Source of the DNA: Nocardia sp. NRRL S-836
Lineage (GTDB): Bacteria; Actinomycetota; Actinomycetes; Mycobacteriales; Pseudonocardiaceae
Length of the DNA stretch: 64,000 nucleotides
Assembly: GCF_001279525.1 (NCBI RefSeq)
Contig: NZ_LGDY01000111.1
Coordinates: 12,031 to 76,030 of the forward strand
Reading direction: 5' to 3'
The translations under genes and the position numbers were made by a program. This document shows, in pieces, positions 51,921-61,217 of the stretch. The notes under the pieces were generated by a model. It saw only the letters and a list, made by a program, of their open reading frames with translations. It was not told the origin of the DNA and did not search any database. How positions within the stretch are numbered: the stretch's first letter is position 1; every line of letters begins with the position of its first letter.

Positions 51921-54745
51921 GACGGATGCCGCCGCAGCATGGTCTGGGCGGCGGTGCGGGCCAGCCGCAGGCAGGACCGCTCGCAGGTGAGGTCGGGGCC
52001 GATGGAGCGGGCGTGGTGCAGGTGCAGCAGGTCTGCCAGCACCTGGTCGAGGTTGAGGCCGTCGGCTTCGGCCAGGGTGCGGTAGCGCGCGAGCGCGGCC
52101 CGCAGTTCGGTGTCGCGGCGGCTGCGCGCGAGGTCGATGACGGTGTCGCGGTGGCGCGCGGCACGGTCTGCCGCGCCGTGGCTGCGGTGGTCGACGTGGC
52201 CGAGTAGCCAGGTGAGACCGTCGGCGGCGAAGCTTTCGGCGATGGTGATCATGCCGGCGGCGGTGCGCACGACCGGGTCGTGGTGCAGGTGGGCGAGCAC
52301 GGTGCGGGAGTCGGCGGCGAACACGGCCTCGGCGGCGGCCAGTGCGGGACCGGTGCCGAATCGGGGTTCGGGCCGGTAGGTGTCGAGGGTGTAGGCGGCG
52401 AGCACGCCGGCGTCGCGGAGCTGGTCGGCCCACTGGGCCAGCTGGCGGGCGGTGCCCGCGAAGTGGGTCTCGTCGCGCAGGGACAGCCGTAGCCGCAGGT
52501 GGGGTGAGGGGTCGTGGTAGCGCAGGAACCACGAGGCCGGGCTGTAGGCGTCACCGAGTGCGGGGAGGTGCTGGAGGATGTCGTCGACTCGTCCGTGCAG
52601 CTTGGCGTACAGCCACCGTGACAGGCCGGGCCGGTGCGCGATGGTGCTCGCCCTCGCTGCCCGCTGCGCCGGCCGCGCGGCTGGATGCGCGGCTGGGGTG
52701 CGGCCCAGCGTCAGCGTTACTTCGTGGGCACGGCCGTCCAGCCAGCCCGCGGGGTCGCCGGGCTCGGTCAGGATCGCCGTGGTGTGACGGGTGAGGTGGC
52801 GGCGCAGCAGCGTCAGATGGGCAGGTTCGTCGAGGTCCAGGCGCAGCCGGGTGTCGGTGGCTCCCAGCAGCACCTGTGCCGGGACGCGGTAGGTGCCGCG
52901 CAGTAGGGCCCAGCCCGCGCGCCACTCGCGAGGTGATGCCGTGCTCGGCGGCAGGTCGGCGGCCTGCACGAGCCAGCGCGCCGGGTGCAGGATCGATCGT
53001 CCGTGCCGTAGCCGCGGCAGGAAGGGCAGGTGCCGGGCCAGCTTTCCCCAGCTGATCGGGCGGCATGGAGCGCACAGTGCGGTGGAGATCTCGGTGAGGA
53101 AGCGGGCCAGCGGCTGCTGCCCGCCGGCCAGGTCGACGGCGTTGAGCAGCAGCGGCTCGACGGGCCGGTCGCGTGATATCGACACCAGCCACATGCGGTG
53201 AGCGTCGGCGACCACGGCGAGGTCGTCGACCTCGATGCGTTCGCCGCAGGCCGTGCTGTCGTGGTGCTCTCCCAGCGGCAGGATCGGCAGGATCGCGGGC
53301 ACTCGGGCGACGGCGGTCATCCTCGGGATCAGCGGTGGTACGGAGATCTGGGCGGTGAGGGCGCCCGGCAGCTGCGGGGGCAGGTGGCTGTAGGCGCGCT
53401 GGAACCGCTCGTGTTCGGCCGGGTCGAGCAGCTGCAGGAAACGGCCCGCGGTCACCCCGGCGTGCCGGGCGGCGCCGCTGACCCACAGGGTGAAGGCGCC
53501 GCGGTCGAGATCGGCCGGTGCCGGGGCGGCGAGGTGGAAGCGCAGTTCGGTGTGCGGCACCGGTTGTCGTTGTTGTTCGCCGGTCAGGCGGGCGAGCAGT
53601 GCGTCGTCCAGGACGACTTCGTGCTGGCGGTGCAGGGCCGCGCGCTGGGCGAGTGCGAGCAGGGTGGTGGCGCGTGTGCCGATCTCGTGCGGGTTACGGC
53701 GGTGCGATCCCCGGTAGCCGGCGGGGTAGCCCAGCCCTGATCCGCTGACCACGTCCCGCACAGGCACCGCGGTGCGAGGGCCGTAGCGATCGAGGAAGTC
53801 CTGGTGATAGGACGCCCAGCCGCTCACCGGCGGGGCGATGCGGGCCAGCAGCGAGGCGGCGTGCTCGGCTTCGCGCAGTACCGTGCCGGGCAAGGAGACG
53901 GCGCAGTCGAGCCGGAGCACCGCTGCGGGCGGCGACGCGACGCCGGGGGTGTCGCCGGTGACGCGGGCGAGGTGGGCGGTGGGGTCGATTGTGGTCATCG
54001 GCGGCCGGATCGAGGAGACCAGCACGCTGTGGGCGACGAGTCCGGCCAGCATCGTCTCGATGGCGAGAAGGTCCGCGTCCGGGTCGGTGGCGGCGATGGT
54101 CGCGACGAGCTCGGCGAAGGGCACTGGCTTGCGGCCGGACTCGATTGCCAGCCGCACCGGTGCGGTCAGCTCTACTTCGACGTCGCACAGCGATTCGCCG
54201 GTCCCGGCCGTCGACGTCGCCGCGGCGGGGACGATCCAGCGGGACCCGCGGGCGAATCCCAGATTGTTGGTGACCACGGTGGCGTTGCGCAGCAACGGAA
54301 GCCGCGTTTCCAGCGCACGGATCTGGTTGTGCAGCGCGAGCGCGTCCGGCCGCAGCAGCACCTGGTGGCCGGGTCCCCAGCTGACCGAGGCACGCTCGGC
54401 GAGCCGCGCGGGCGCGACCCCTGCGAACCGGCCGTAGGGGGTGGCGCGGCTTTGCCACCGCAGCAGATACCGCGCGACGGCGTCGATCACCCTGCGCAGG
54501 TCCCGCGGTGCCGCGCGCGGACGGTCCGGCGAATCGATCACCTTGCGGACTTCGGTGGAGAGCACCGGTGACGCGTGGTGCACCGCGGCCGCGAACTCCT
54601 CGATGCGCCAGAGCCGGCGCAGCCAGTCGGTCCATGCCGTGACGTCCTCGCCGTCCAGGTCCGGCCATGGCGGCAGGTCGATGCCGCTCGGGATCGTCGT
54701 GGCTCTGATCAGCGCCGCGTCCAGCACCTCGTAGGAGCGCTGCAC
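51917..54745 (-). CDS. lanB: LanB-type lanthipeptide dehydratase, full length
   Basis: 942 residues. The glutamylation domain covers roughly the first 650 residues, including LLRWQSRATPYGRFAGVAPA, the LanB N-terminal signature. The elimination (SpaB_C) domain follows, with SWFLRYHDPSPHLRLRLSLR near residue 750. It uses glutamyl-tRNA to activate Ser/Thr and then eliminates glutamate. It is 76 bp after the precursor gene, with a hairpin between, and overlaps lanC by ATGA. Confidence 0.93.
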   Translation of the reverse strand: MQRSYEVLDAALIRATTIPSGIDLPPWPDLDGEDVTAWTDWLRRLWRIEEFAAAVHHASPVLSTEVRKVIDSPDRPRAAPRDLRRVIDAVARYLLRWQSRATPYGRFAGVAPARLAERASVSWGPGHQVLLRPDALALHNQIRALETRLPLLRNATVVTNNLGFARGSRWIVPAAATSTAGTGESLCDVEVELTAPVRLAIESGRKPVPFAELVATIAATDPDADLLAIETMLAGLVAHSVLVSSIRPPMTTIDPTAHLARVTGDTPGVASPPAAVLRLDCAVSLPGTVLREAEHAASLLARIAPPVSGWASYHQDFLDRYGPRTAVPVRDVVSGSGLGYPAGYRGSHRRNPHEIGTRATTLLALAQRAALHRQHEVVLDDALLARLTGEQQRQPVPHTELRFHLAAPAPADLDRGAFTLWVSGAARHAGVTAGRFLQLLDPAEHERFQRAYSHLPPQLPGALTAQISVPPLIPRMTAVARVPAILPILPLGEHHDSTACGERIEVDDLAVVADAHRMWLVSISRDRPVEPLLLNAVDLAGGQQPLARFLTEISTALCAPCRPISWGKLARHLPFLPRLRHGRSILHPARWLVQAADLPPSTASPREWRAGWALLRGTYRVPAQVLLGATDTRLRLDLDEPAHLTLLRRHLTRHTTAILTEPGDPAGWLDGRAHEVTLTLGRTPAAHPAARPAQRAARASTIAHRPGLSRWLYAKLHGRVDDILQHLPALGDAYSPASWFLRYHDPSPHLRLRLSLRDETHFAGTARQLAQWADQLRDAGVLAAYTLDTYRPEPRFGTGPALAAAEAVFAADSRTVLAHLHHDPVVRTAAGMITIAESFAADGLTWLLGHVDHRSHGAADRAARHRDTVIDLARSRRDTELRAALARYRTLAEADGLNLDQVLADLLHLHHARSIGPDLTCERSCLRLARTAAQTMLRRHPS

Positions 54746-54775
54746 CAGGCTCTCCCTTCCCCGTAAGCGGATGGA

Positions 54776-54801
54776 GCCCGGCTCCCGTGCGGGAACCGGG
54801 C
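54776..54801 (-). terminator. Hairpin between precursor gene and lanB
   Basis: An outer stem GCCCGG/CCGGGC (54776-54781 with 54796-54801) and an inner CCC/GGG stem. Located between lanA and lanB, it could act as a partial terminator that keeps precursor mRNA in excess over enzyme mRNA, a common lanthipeptide arrangement. Confidence 0.6.
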
Positions 54802-54821
54802 CGTCGAGAGCGCGCCGGGGA

Positions 54822-54962
54822 TCAGCCGTTGGTCACGCACGCTTCGCTGCCGGTGTTGCCGGAGCCGCAGTTGTCGTCGGTGCAGTCCCCGGTCGGTGCC
54901 GTGGGCGACGCGCCCGCGTCCACCAGGGTGATGTTCAGCGCGTAATCGTTGTTGCCGTTCAC
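54822..54962 (-). CDS. lanA: Class I lanthipeptide precursor, FxLD type
   Basis: 46 residues from a GTG at 54962, with GGAAGGA six bases upstream; an ATG at 54977 would add five residues but lacks a site. Leader MNGNNDYALNITLVDAG carries YALN in the place of the FxLD motif, then ASPTAPTG. The core has Cys27, Cys32 and Cys42 and Ser/Thr at 28, 34, 37, 39 and 44, so up to three thioether rings. Asp26, Asp29 and Asp30 are candidate sites for the methyltransferase. It lies between the methyltransferase and lanB genes. It is too short for routine gene finding. Confidence 0.88.
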   Translation of the reverse strand: MNGNNDYALNITLVDAGASPTAPTGDCTDDNCGSGNTGSEACVTNG

Positions 54963-55035
54963 AGAGATTCCTTCCATGAGGTCCCGGGCAACGTCGGCGC
55001 TGTCGAGGCCGGCCGTGCCGCAGGGAGCGGGTCTT

Positions 55036-56262
55036 TCAGTTCCACGCGAACACCAGGCGGCTGTGCCGCTTCGTGAGCACCTGCCCGTGCGGGAGGTCGT
55101 GCTCAGGTGCGTCGATCGGCGTCACGTGAAGCGTGGGGGCTGGTCGGCCGGCGGCATCCCAGGCGCGGATCTGCTCCGCCATCTGCTGGACCACCTGCTC
55201 GGCGTCGGGACCGTGGCCATAGACGATGTGCTCGAACTCGGTGTCGCTCAACGCCTTCAGGCGTCCGCGGTAGGCCAGGCTGGAGTCGTGCGCGAGGGCG
55301 GGAGTGCCGAACGGCGACGCCGGGCTGACCAGCCCGCTCGTGACCGCCGATTGCTGCGAGATCATCATCGCGAAGTCCGGCAGGTGGGTGGCCAGCCACA
55401 GGTCGAGGTCCGCCGAACGCCTGCCGCCGGGCACGATCACACCGGTGCCCGCCTCGCGGCGCTCGTGAGCGAGCACGCCGTCCAGGTGCGTGCCGTCGAA
55501 CTGCTGCTGGTAGATCTCGTTGAGCCACAGGGTGACCTGCTCGTGCAGGGCGACGCTCCAGCCTTCGCGCTGGCCTGCTCCCTGCATGGGCACGAATCCG
55601 GCGAGCATGTTGCTGAGGCTGATCAGCTGGTCGCCGGTGCGCCGCAGTTCCCACGATCGCGTGGTGCCGTGGGTGCGCAGCGGGACCACCAGGACACCGC
55701 TGTCGGTCAACTGCCCGATCCACGCCGGCGGGATGTCCCAGGCGCCGACGGTGACGATGATCAGGTCGTAGCGGCGGCCGGCCTCGATCTCGTACTCGGC
55801 GTCCGCGCACACCACAGCGACGTCGTGGTAGCCGGCGGCGTCCAGGCACCGGCGTGCGCGGTCGGTCACCTCCGAGTCGATGTCGACCGTGGTGACACTG
55901 CCGGATTCGCCCACCAGCTCGCGCAACAGCGCGGCGTTGTAACCACCGCTGCCGATCTCCAGCACGTGCGCTCCCGCCAAGCCGCGCGTGCCGTGAGCCT
56001 GCAACAGCATGTCCGTAATCATGTTCGGTGCGGACACCGAGCTCAGGCCCGTGCCGTCCTCGCGTCGCTTGGTCACCACCGCGGTGTCAGCGTAGGCCCG
56101 TTCCAGTTCGACCTCGGGCACGAACTTGTCACGCGGCACGGTGCGCAGAGCCCGTTCGACGTCGGGAAACAGGGTCAGGCCGCGGCGGGTCAGGTTCTGG
56201 GCGAGCGTGTCGACGAGAGTGTGACGCAACAGGTCTGCGTGGGTGGTCATGTCGGCGGTCAT
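55036..56262 (-). CDS. Isoaspartyl-type O-methyltransferase, FxLD lanthipeptide system
   Basis: 408 residues; the ATG four codons in (56250) is an alternative start. N-terminal half is a PIMT fold: VPRDKFVPEVELERAYADTA, SAM-binding VLEIGSGGYNAALLREL, and later YDLIIVTVGAWDIPPAW. The C-terminal 170 residues are specific to the LanS-A group (methyltransferase, FxLD system). Related enzymes, such as OlvSA, methylate an Asp in a class I lanthipeptide and drive isoaspartate or succinimide formation. First gene of the lan operon, 73 bp before the precursor. Confidence 0.9.
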   Translation of the reverse strand: MTADMTTHADLLRHTLVDTLAQNLTRRGLTLFPDVERALRTVPRDKFVPEVELERAYADTAVVTKRREDGTGLSSVSAPNMITDMLLQAHGTRGLAGAHVLEIGSGGYNAALLRELVGESGSVTTVDIDSEVTDRARRCLDAAGYHDVAVVCADAEYEIEAGRRYDLIIVTVGAWDIPPAWIGQLTDSGVLVVPLRTHGTTRSWELRRTGDQLISLSNMLAGFVPMQGAGQREGWSVALHEQVTLWLNEIYQQQFDGTHLDGVLAHERREAGTGVIVPGGRRSADLDLWLATHLPDFAMMISQQSAVTSGLVSPASPFGTPALAHDSSLAYRGRLKALSDTEFEHIVYGHGPDAEQVVQQMAEQIRAWDAAGRPAPTLHVTPIDAPEHDLPHGQVLTKRHSRLVFAWN

Positions 56263-56477
56263 GTGCAGTGGGGGGCCTTCCGGCTAGTTCGGGCTTGCCG
56301 CGGTGACGCGACACGACGTGCGGGCAGCGGTCGAGATCTGCGGCCTCACGGCCTCGCTGCGTGCTCACAAGACGCTACCGAAACACTGCCGGAGTCGTAC
56401 GGAGAGTGAGCAACGATCTGCGGCGTGAGACGGCGCATCCTGCCGATCAGTCGCCGTGCCGATCAGCGCTGTGCCGA

Positions 56478-56786
56478 TCAGCCGCTGCGTTCAGCGGGCT
56501 GGGACGGAATCGCCGCGATGCCTTGGTGTGCCTGGTGGGCGGCGAGCACCACGCGGCAGGGGAAGCGAGGACGGCGCAGGCGATTGCGCCAGTGGCGCCG
56601 GCACGTGGTGCAGCGACCGCGCTCGTCGGGCTGGTGCGGGGCGAGCAGCGCCTCGTAGGCAGCCAGAAGTGCGGGGCCGTTGACCCGCATCACGCTGAGC
56701 ACGCTCTCGTCGTCGCCGTGGCGCACCATCCGCTCGAGCACGGCATGCTGGTCGGCGAGGTCGCCGAACAGGTCGGGGACGGTCAT
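56478..56786 (-). CDS. Small Cys/Arg-rich hypothetical protein
   Basis: 102 residues. A helical N-terminal half (LADQHAVLERMVRHGDDESV) is followed by a C-terminal zinc-ribbon-like segment GRCTTCRRHWRNRLRRPRFPC. The start shares a base with the upstream stop (TGATG). Similar small proteins flank XRE/DUF397 pairs in actinomycetes; no function known. Confidence 0.65.
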   Translation of the reverse strand: MTVPDLFGDLADQHAVLERMVRHGDDESVLSVMRVNGPALLAAYEALLAPHQPDERGRCTTCRRHWRNRLRRPRFPCRVVLAAHQAHQGIAAIPSQPAERSG

Positions 56787-57040
56787 CAGGCACCGGCCTG
56801 TGCGAGCTGTGCGACACCATCACACGTGTGCGGCAACGTGCACCGCAACGCCTCACTCAACGTGCGCGCCGCGGCTGGAGTGAGCGTCGCGCCTCCGCCC
56901 GGCGGCAGGACCAGTGCGACACCGCCCTCCCGCCGGATCACGCTCAGCGCACGCGGCCGGTTCACGGCGTCGACGCACGGGACTGACGATTCCACGCCGA
57001 TCAGTGCCGATATCGGCCCAGTCGCGCTGCTGCTGATCAC
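56786..57040 (-). CDS. Small hypothetical protein
   Basis: 84 residues. The segment GGVALVLPPGGGATLTPAAARTLSEALR looks like a short beta-helix domain, with Cys at VPCVDAV, RCTLPHTC. Pairs with the next gene in a two-gene unit, divergent from the XRE/DUF5753 gene. Confidence 0.6.
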   Translation of the reverse strand: MISSSATGPISALIGVESSVPCVDAVNRPRALSVIRREGGVALVLPPGGGATLTPAAARTLSEALRCTLPHTCDGVAQLAQAGA

Positions 57041-57129
57041 AGAGGTCCTCTCGCTTCGCCGGTCCTGCTCGTGCCGTCGCCGACCATGTCAGACTGGAGT
57101 GAAAGTCACTGAACTCGCAAGTTTCTTCT

Positions 57130-57142
57130 TCGAAATTTTCGA
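57130..57142. promoter_or_regulatory. A/T-rich palindrome in the divergent promoter
   Basis: TCGAAATTTTCGA is a perfect 13-base palindrome in a G/C-poor patch between the small-gene pair and the XRE gene, flanked by AGTCACT at 57104-57110 and 57142-57148. It is a likely operator for the XRE protein; inferred. Confidence 0.4.
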
Positions 57143-57221
57143 GTCACTCACTCCGATGGGGTAACAGCGGCCGAGATCAACACGCCGTAAGGTGCGCTCG
57201 AAGGATGGGAGGGAGACGCGG

Positions 57222-58121
57222 GTGACTCAGCACGACGTACCGTCGGATGTGCGCAAAAGGCTGGCAAAGCGGGTAAAGCAGCTGCGCCCCGCCGGCATGA
57301 CGCAGCCCAACGCCGTCGCCCTTCTGCAGGCGCTGAATACCGGTAACAGGTGGTCGGTGTCCAAGCTCAGCAAGATCGAGAACAACCAGGCGCGCGTCCT
57401 GCCCGACGAGCTCGACGAGCTGTTCGCCGTCTACCGCAACGCCGACCCAGGCGAACTGGCCAAACTCAAGCGGTGGGCTCGCGTGGCGAAGCGGGGGTGG
57501 CCGCAGCGCCGTCCTGGATTGCCGGAGAACCTGACCGAGTTCGCGGCCGCGGAGATGGACGCGGACAAACAATGCATCTGGGAGCCGCTGCTCGTGCCCG
57601 CGCAGTGCCAGACCGCGGGCTTCGCCGAGGCCTTGATCAAGGCGATGGAACCGACGCTCACCCCCGACGAGGTCGCCACGCGAGTCCACGCGCGGATGGC
57701 TCGTCAGAACGCCGAGCAGGAACTGGTCGTCGTGCTGGACGAAGACGTGCTGCGGCGCAAGGTCGCGCCGGCCGAGGTCTGGATCGGGCAGCTGCGGCAT
57801 CTGATCGACATGGTGCGCTCTGGTCGCCTCGACCTGCGGGTGATCCCCCGGTCAGTCGGTATCCACCCCGGTCACGCGGGCTGGTTCGCCCTGCTGAGCT
57901 TCGCCAACCCCGACTTCCCCGACCGCGGCTACACCGACGGCAGAGGCGGCAGCCTCTATCTGGAAGATCCCGACGACGTCGCGGGCTGCAGCAAGACCTT
58001 CGACACGCTCTATGACCTGGCACTGCCGGAAAATGAGACGATCAGTCTCATCGACGACATCATCGAACAGCTCACCCCGGAAGCTCGCGGTGACCGAGAA
58101 TCAGGAGGGGCCCGGACATGA
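57222..58121 (+). CDS. XRE regulator with DUF5753 (Scr1-type) domain
   Basis: 299 residues from a GTG with GGAGGGAGA upstream. HTH at about 15-65 (MTQPNAVALLQALNTGNRWSVSKLSKIENN). The DUF5753 domain follows, with the family signature CIWEPLLVPAQCQTAGFAEALI, then QLRHLIDMVRSGRLDLRVIP and GHAGWFALLSF. It is paired with a DUF397 gene by ATGA overlap. Such pairs act like toxin-antitoxin or developmental switches in streptomycetes. Confidence 0.88.
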   Translation: MTQHDVPSDVRKRLAKRVKQLRPAGMTQPNAVALLQALNTGNRWSVSKLSKIENNQARVLPDELDELFAVYRNADPGELAKLKRWARVAKRGWPQRRPGLPENLTEFAAAEMDADKQCIWEPLLVPAQCQTAGFAEALIKAMEPTLTPDEVATRVHARMARQNAEQELVVVLDEDVLRRKVAPAEVWIGQLRHLIDMVRSGRLDLRVIPRSVGIHPGHAGWFALLSFANPDFPDRGYTDGRGGSLYLEDPDDVAGCSKTFDTLYDLALPENETISLIDDIIEQLTPEARGDRESGGART

Positions 58122-58312
58122 CCAGCCCTGACTTCTCCACTGCCACCTGGCGCAAGAGCACCAGGAGCGGCAGCAGCAACGGCGGCGGCGGCACCAACTG
58201 CGTCGAAGTCGCGTTCTCCTCTCCACACGTCGGCGTGCGGGACTCGAAGAACCTCGGCCCGGAGCTCGCCTTCACGCACGCCGCGTGGCGGCACTGGCTA
58301 CAGCACCTCTGA
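58118..58312 (+). CDS. DUF397 protein
   Basis: 64 residues. The family signature is clear: FSTATWRKSTRSGSSNGGGG then NCVEVAFSSPHVGVRDSKN, and a C-terminal AFTHAAWRHWL. Co-translated with the XRE/DUF5753 gene (ATGA), whose product it is expected to bind. Confidence 0.9.
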   Translation: MTSPDFSTATWRKSTRSGSSNGGGGTNCVEVAFSSPHVGVRDSKNLGPELAFTHAAWRHWLQHL

Positions 58313-59446
58313 CTTCAGCGCTGCTACGGACCTGCCCCGGTCCGGACCGGCACCGTGACGACCTCACGTCGCGACCCTCGCGCCGCACCTGCACTCACGG
58401 TCGATGCGTCGGTGGCTGGTCCAAAGCTTCACACCGAGACCGAGTCTCGGTCCGCGGTTGACCCCGGTCAGAGTTCGCGGCCGAGTCGATGTGGGTCTTG
58501 GCTGCGGCGTCGTCACCGCCCATGGCGAGTTTCGGGATCATGCCGGTCGAGGAGCGTCACGAGCCGGAGCAAGGTCCTGTCCGGCCACGGTCTGGTTGGC
58601 CTGCGATCGATCCGGATGCGCAGCGCCATCCGAGGACGGGCCCGAGCAGCAGGACAAGCGCGAGCACGAGCCAAGCTCGCCACACAGAACGGACTGCGCG
58701 CAGGCCGGCACGCGACGCCGTCGATGGCCGCCCGGCACCGTGCTGGCCCGGTTACCGGACGGCGGCCGCGACCGCGAGGTGCGCCTGGAGGCCGAGCAGC
58801 AGGTCACGCTGCTGCTCATGGACGACCGCGGGGACGACGGGCCGCCCGGCGCGCTCGTGCGCTTTGACCAGGCTGAGCTCGACGCCGGCCATGGCGGCGT
58901 CGGCACGCCGGTGGTGTTCGCGCAGCTCGCCCTCGGCCCTGCCCGCCCCGTGGTCCGGCACATCTACGGCGCGGTCACGATCACCCGCGGCACGGACGGA
59001 GACGCCCACGTCGCCGGGATCGCAGAGCTGGACCAGCATGGGGCCGACGCCGCGGTGTCGGCCCCATGCTCGACCGGACCGGAGCCGACATCGCACTGCC
59101 AAGTGCCTGGACCATCTGATTGAGCAGATCCGGTATCGAGCTTGCTCTGGTAGCGGCTGGCACGCCCTGCGCTCGGTCCGTCCGGGTGGTGTTCAGCAGA
59201 GCCGCTGACCTGGGAGTCTTATCGACGACGTGGTCGGCGACGTCCGTTTGCGAAGGTCAGGACCCTGCGCCGAGTTCGTGAACTTGCGCGCAGAAGTTGA
59301 ACAACCGCCATTTCAGCGGCTACGGTTGCGGCACGGATATGTACATAGGAACGCCGTAATGTGCAGTCTGCGGCCACAACCGAACGGCCAGGAAGCCGCG
59401 GGTGCTGCTACACCCGTGTGCGACTCCCCGGCCGCCGGAACAGGGA
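58313..59446. other. Decayed region with one coding-like remnant
   Basis: Most of this shows nothing supportable. Plus-strand 58738-59123 has strong third-position GC and reads VRLEAEQQVTLLLMDDRGDD, then ARPVVRHIYGAVTITRGTDG, suggesting the end of a lost gene of unknown family. There is no start or ribosome site. Confidence 0.35.
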
Positions 59447-59656
59447 CTACCGACCGCGCGCCTCATCAGCAACGAAGCGGAGACCCCACGCAAGGAGCCT
59501 GGTGATCATCGCGATCACTGGGCCCTTGTCGGTCAAGAAGGGACTCACCACGGTGAGCCCGTCCATCACGAAGGCCGCTCGGTCGCAGGTCCTCGCCAGC
59601 TTCTCCTCGCGGGATTCCTCGTCGGAAGGTCCCTGTACGGATCTGCCACGGGGCAT
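59447..59656 (-). CDS. Small hypothetical protein
   Basis: 69 residues from an ATG with a strong GGAGGAGG site. EEKLARTCDRAAFVMDGLTV is followed by a hydrophobic helix VSPFLTDKGPVIAMITRLLAW and a basic end. It may associate with the membrane. No family recognised. Flanked upstream by two hairpins that could end the neighbouring transcript or shape the leader. Confidence 0.6.
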   Translation of the reverse strand: MPRGRSVQGPSDEESREEKLARTCDRAAFVMDGLTVVSPFLTDKGPVIAMITRLLAWGLRFVADEARGR

Positions 59657-59684
59657 CGAACACCACCTCCTCCCCGGTTCGGTC

Positions 59685-59733
59685 GAGCCCCGGAGGGGCT
59701 CGGTTCACCCGTCACCGGATCCGTCGTGACGGG
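59685..59733. terminator. Two hairpins upstream of the small gene
   Basis: GAGCCCC/GGGGCTC (59685-59691 with 59695-59701) and CCCGTCA/TGACGGG (59708-59714 with 59727-59733). They are perfect 7-bp stems. Termination or leader structure. Confidence 0.5.
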
Positions 59734-60347
59734 TGCCGGTCAGGTGAGGAGGATCAGTTCGCGCTAGGCCGATCCGATCGAGAAGACTCTAACCGGTTCG
59801 CGCATATGTGAGAGAAACCAGCGGTGTTCGCCCGATGTCCTCGACTGGCCTCTCCATTGCGCCGCTTCCGGTCGGATAGGCGCAGCTCAGGGCGCGTGAA
59901 ATCTCATGCCTGCAAGGTGGGGCGGCCCTTCTGAGCCGATCACGCCGGACTGAAATTTGGGCCGTTTGGGTGGCGCGGCGTCACTTCCTGCAGAAACGAC
60001 GCGAGGTTTTTTCACTCGGATGGCGCAAGACTGTGGGTGGATTGCGTGTGGTTGCGGCGACAGAAACGGCGTGAGCGTTGTTGAAGCGAGGGATCCCGCT
60101 CGACGGTGGCACGTTCCTGGCCTCCGCCGTGCTTGCGCGCTTGGGCGTGCACGATCATCACGCCGTCACGTAGACGTCATGGCCCGGCGTCATGGCCGCG
60201 CACTTGGTCGGGAGCGGACCTGGCCGGGGTGCAGCCAGGCGCCTGGTGGCCGGGAGACACATCGAACGAGCCGATCAACTGCACGTCTGAGTGGCACCTG
60301 GTACGCCGCGCCGAAGCGCGATACACCCGGCCTTCCCGCATCATGGC
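59734..60347. other. Gene-free region
   Basis: Nothing supportable. The first 150 bases are less GC-rich and could carry the promoter for the minus-strand small gene. Confidence 0.35.
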
Positions 60348-60824
60348 GTGGTGGAGGAGGAGCGGCTCTCAGCGGCGCTCGGCGAGGCGGAGGCGCCGTT
60401 CCGGACGCTCGTCGAGGACGCGGCTTGGGCGCACGCGAGCATGGAGGGCTTGGTGCTCGATCTCGGCCGGTGGTGGATGGCCGGCCCGGACTCACGGCTC
60501 GTCGAGCAGATCGCGTTCAGTGTCGCCGCCAGCGAGGCTGTTCGGACTCCGGGCGGGGTGTACGTGGAGGGTTTCGTCTGGGCGGACGGCCAGGTGCGGG
60601 CTGCGGCGTGGTGCGGGGTCGGCACGAGGGTCGTGTACGGGCCGAGAGCTGACGCGTACCTCGGCGTCCCTCTCGCGCCGCGTTTCTGCAGGCGGGTGCA
60701 GCAGCGCACCGGCGCGGCCGCAGTGTTGATGAGCAAAGACTCCAAGCTGCTACCGATGCTCAGGGACGGGCTGCCACCGGATGCGATCCTGGCCGGCGGG
60801 AGCCCGGGACCCCGGCATTCCTGA
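60348..60824 (+). CDS. Hypothetical protein
   Basis: 158 residues from a GTG at 60348; earlier in-frame starts lack support. Segments AAWAHASMEGLVLDLGRWWM and GGVYVEGFVWADGQVRAAAW look like a folded alpha/beta protein, and SKDSKLLPMLRDGLPPDAIL closes it. No TM or signal. Family unknown. Confidence 0.5.
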   Translation: MVEEERLSAALGEAEAPFRTLVEDAAWAHASMEGLVLDLGRWWMAGPDSRLVEQIAFSVAASEAVRTPGGVYVEGFVWADGQVRAAAWCGVGTRVVYGPRADAYLGVPLAPRFCRRVQQRTGAAAVLMSKDSKLLPMLRDGLPPDAILAGGSPGPRHS

Positions 60825-61217
60825 GGAGCGGCTGCTTCCCGGCTCCAGCGATGCTCCCGCGTGTCCACTCCTTGTCCAGTGCCGGGGAGCCGGGTGCCCA
60901 TGGAGCGCGTGGGCCTTTGACCGCGCTCGCGTTCGTTCCCGAGACCACTGCGGCGGCGGTGTGCGCAACGGCGACAACCGCCAGGCCAGCCAGCTTCCCG
61001 GAGGTGAGCGGTACATCCAGCACGGTCGAACCGGCGGGCGTACTGGCATCCATCGGCGCCGCCATCTTTCCCCGAGCGCGGCAACGAATTCCACGAGTCG
61101 CTGCTGCCCGCCGACACCGCACAGCAGCGCGCCAAGCAGGCAGACAGGCGACGAGTTCGTCGTCATCGCACCGGCGCTGCGCAGGTACCGCCCGTATCCG
61201 GCTTCATATGCAGCGAC
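60825..61217. other. Gene-free region
   Basis: Open frames on both strands are Arg/Ala/Pro-rich shadows. I see nothing in it. Confidence 0.3.

Noticed and set aside
54949..56409. 486-residue plus-strand ORF over the methyltransferase
   Set aside because: It is antisense to a clear methyltransferase and would run over the lanA start.
58404..59123. 239-residue plus-strand ORF as an intact gene
   Set aside because: Only its last third is protein-like; no start or ribosome site, so it was kept as a remnant.
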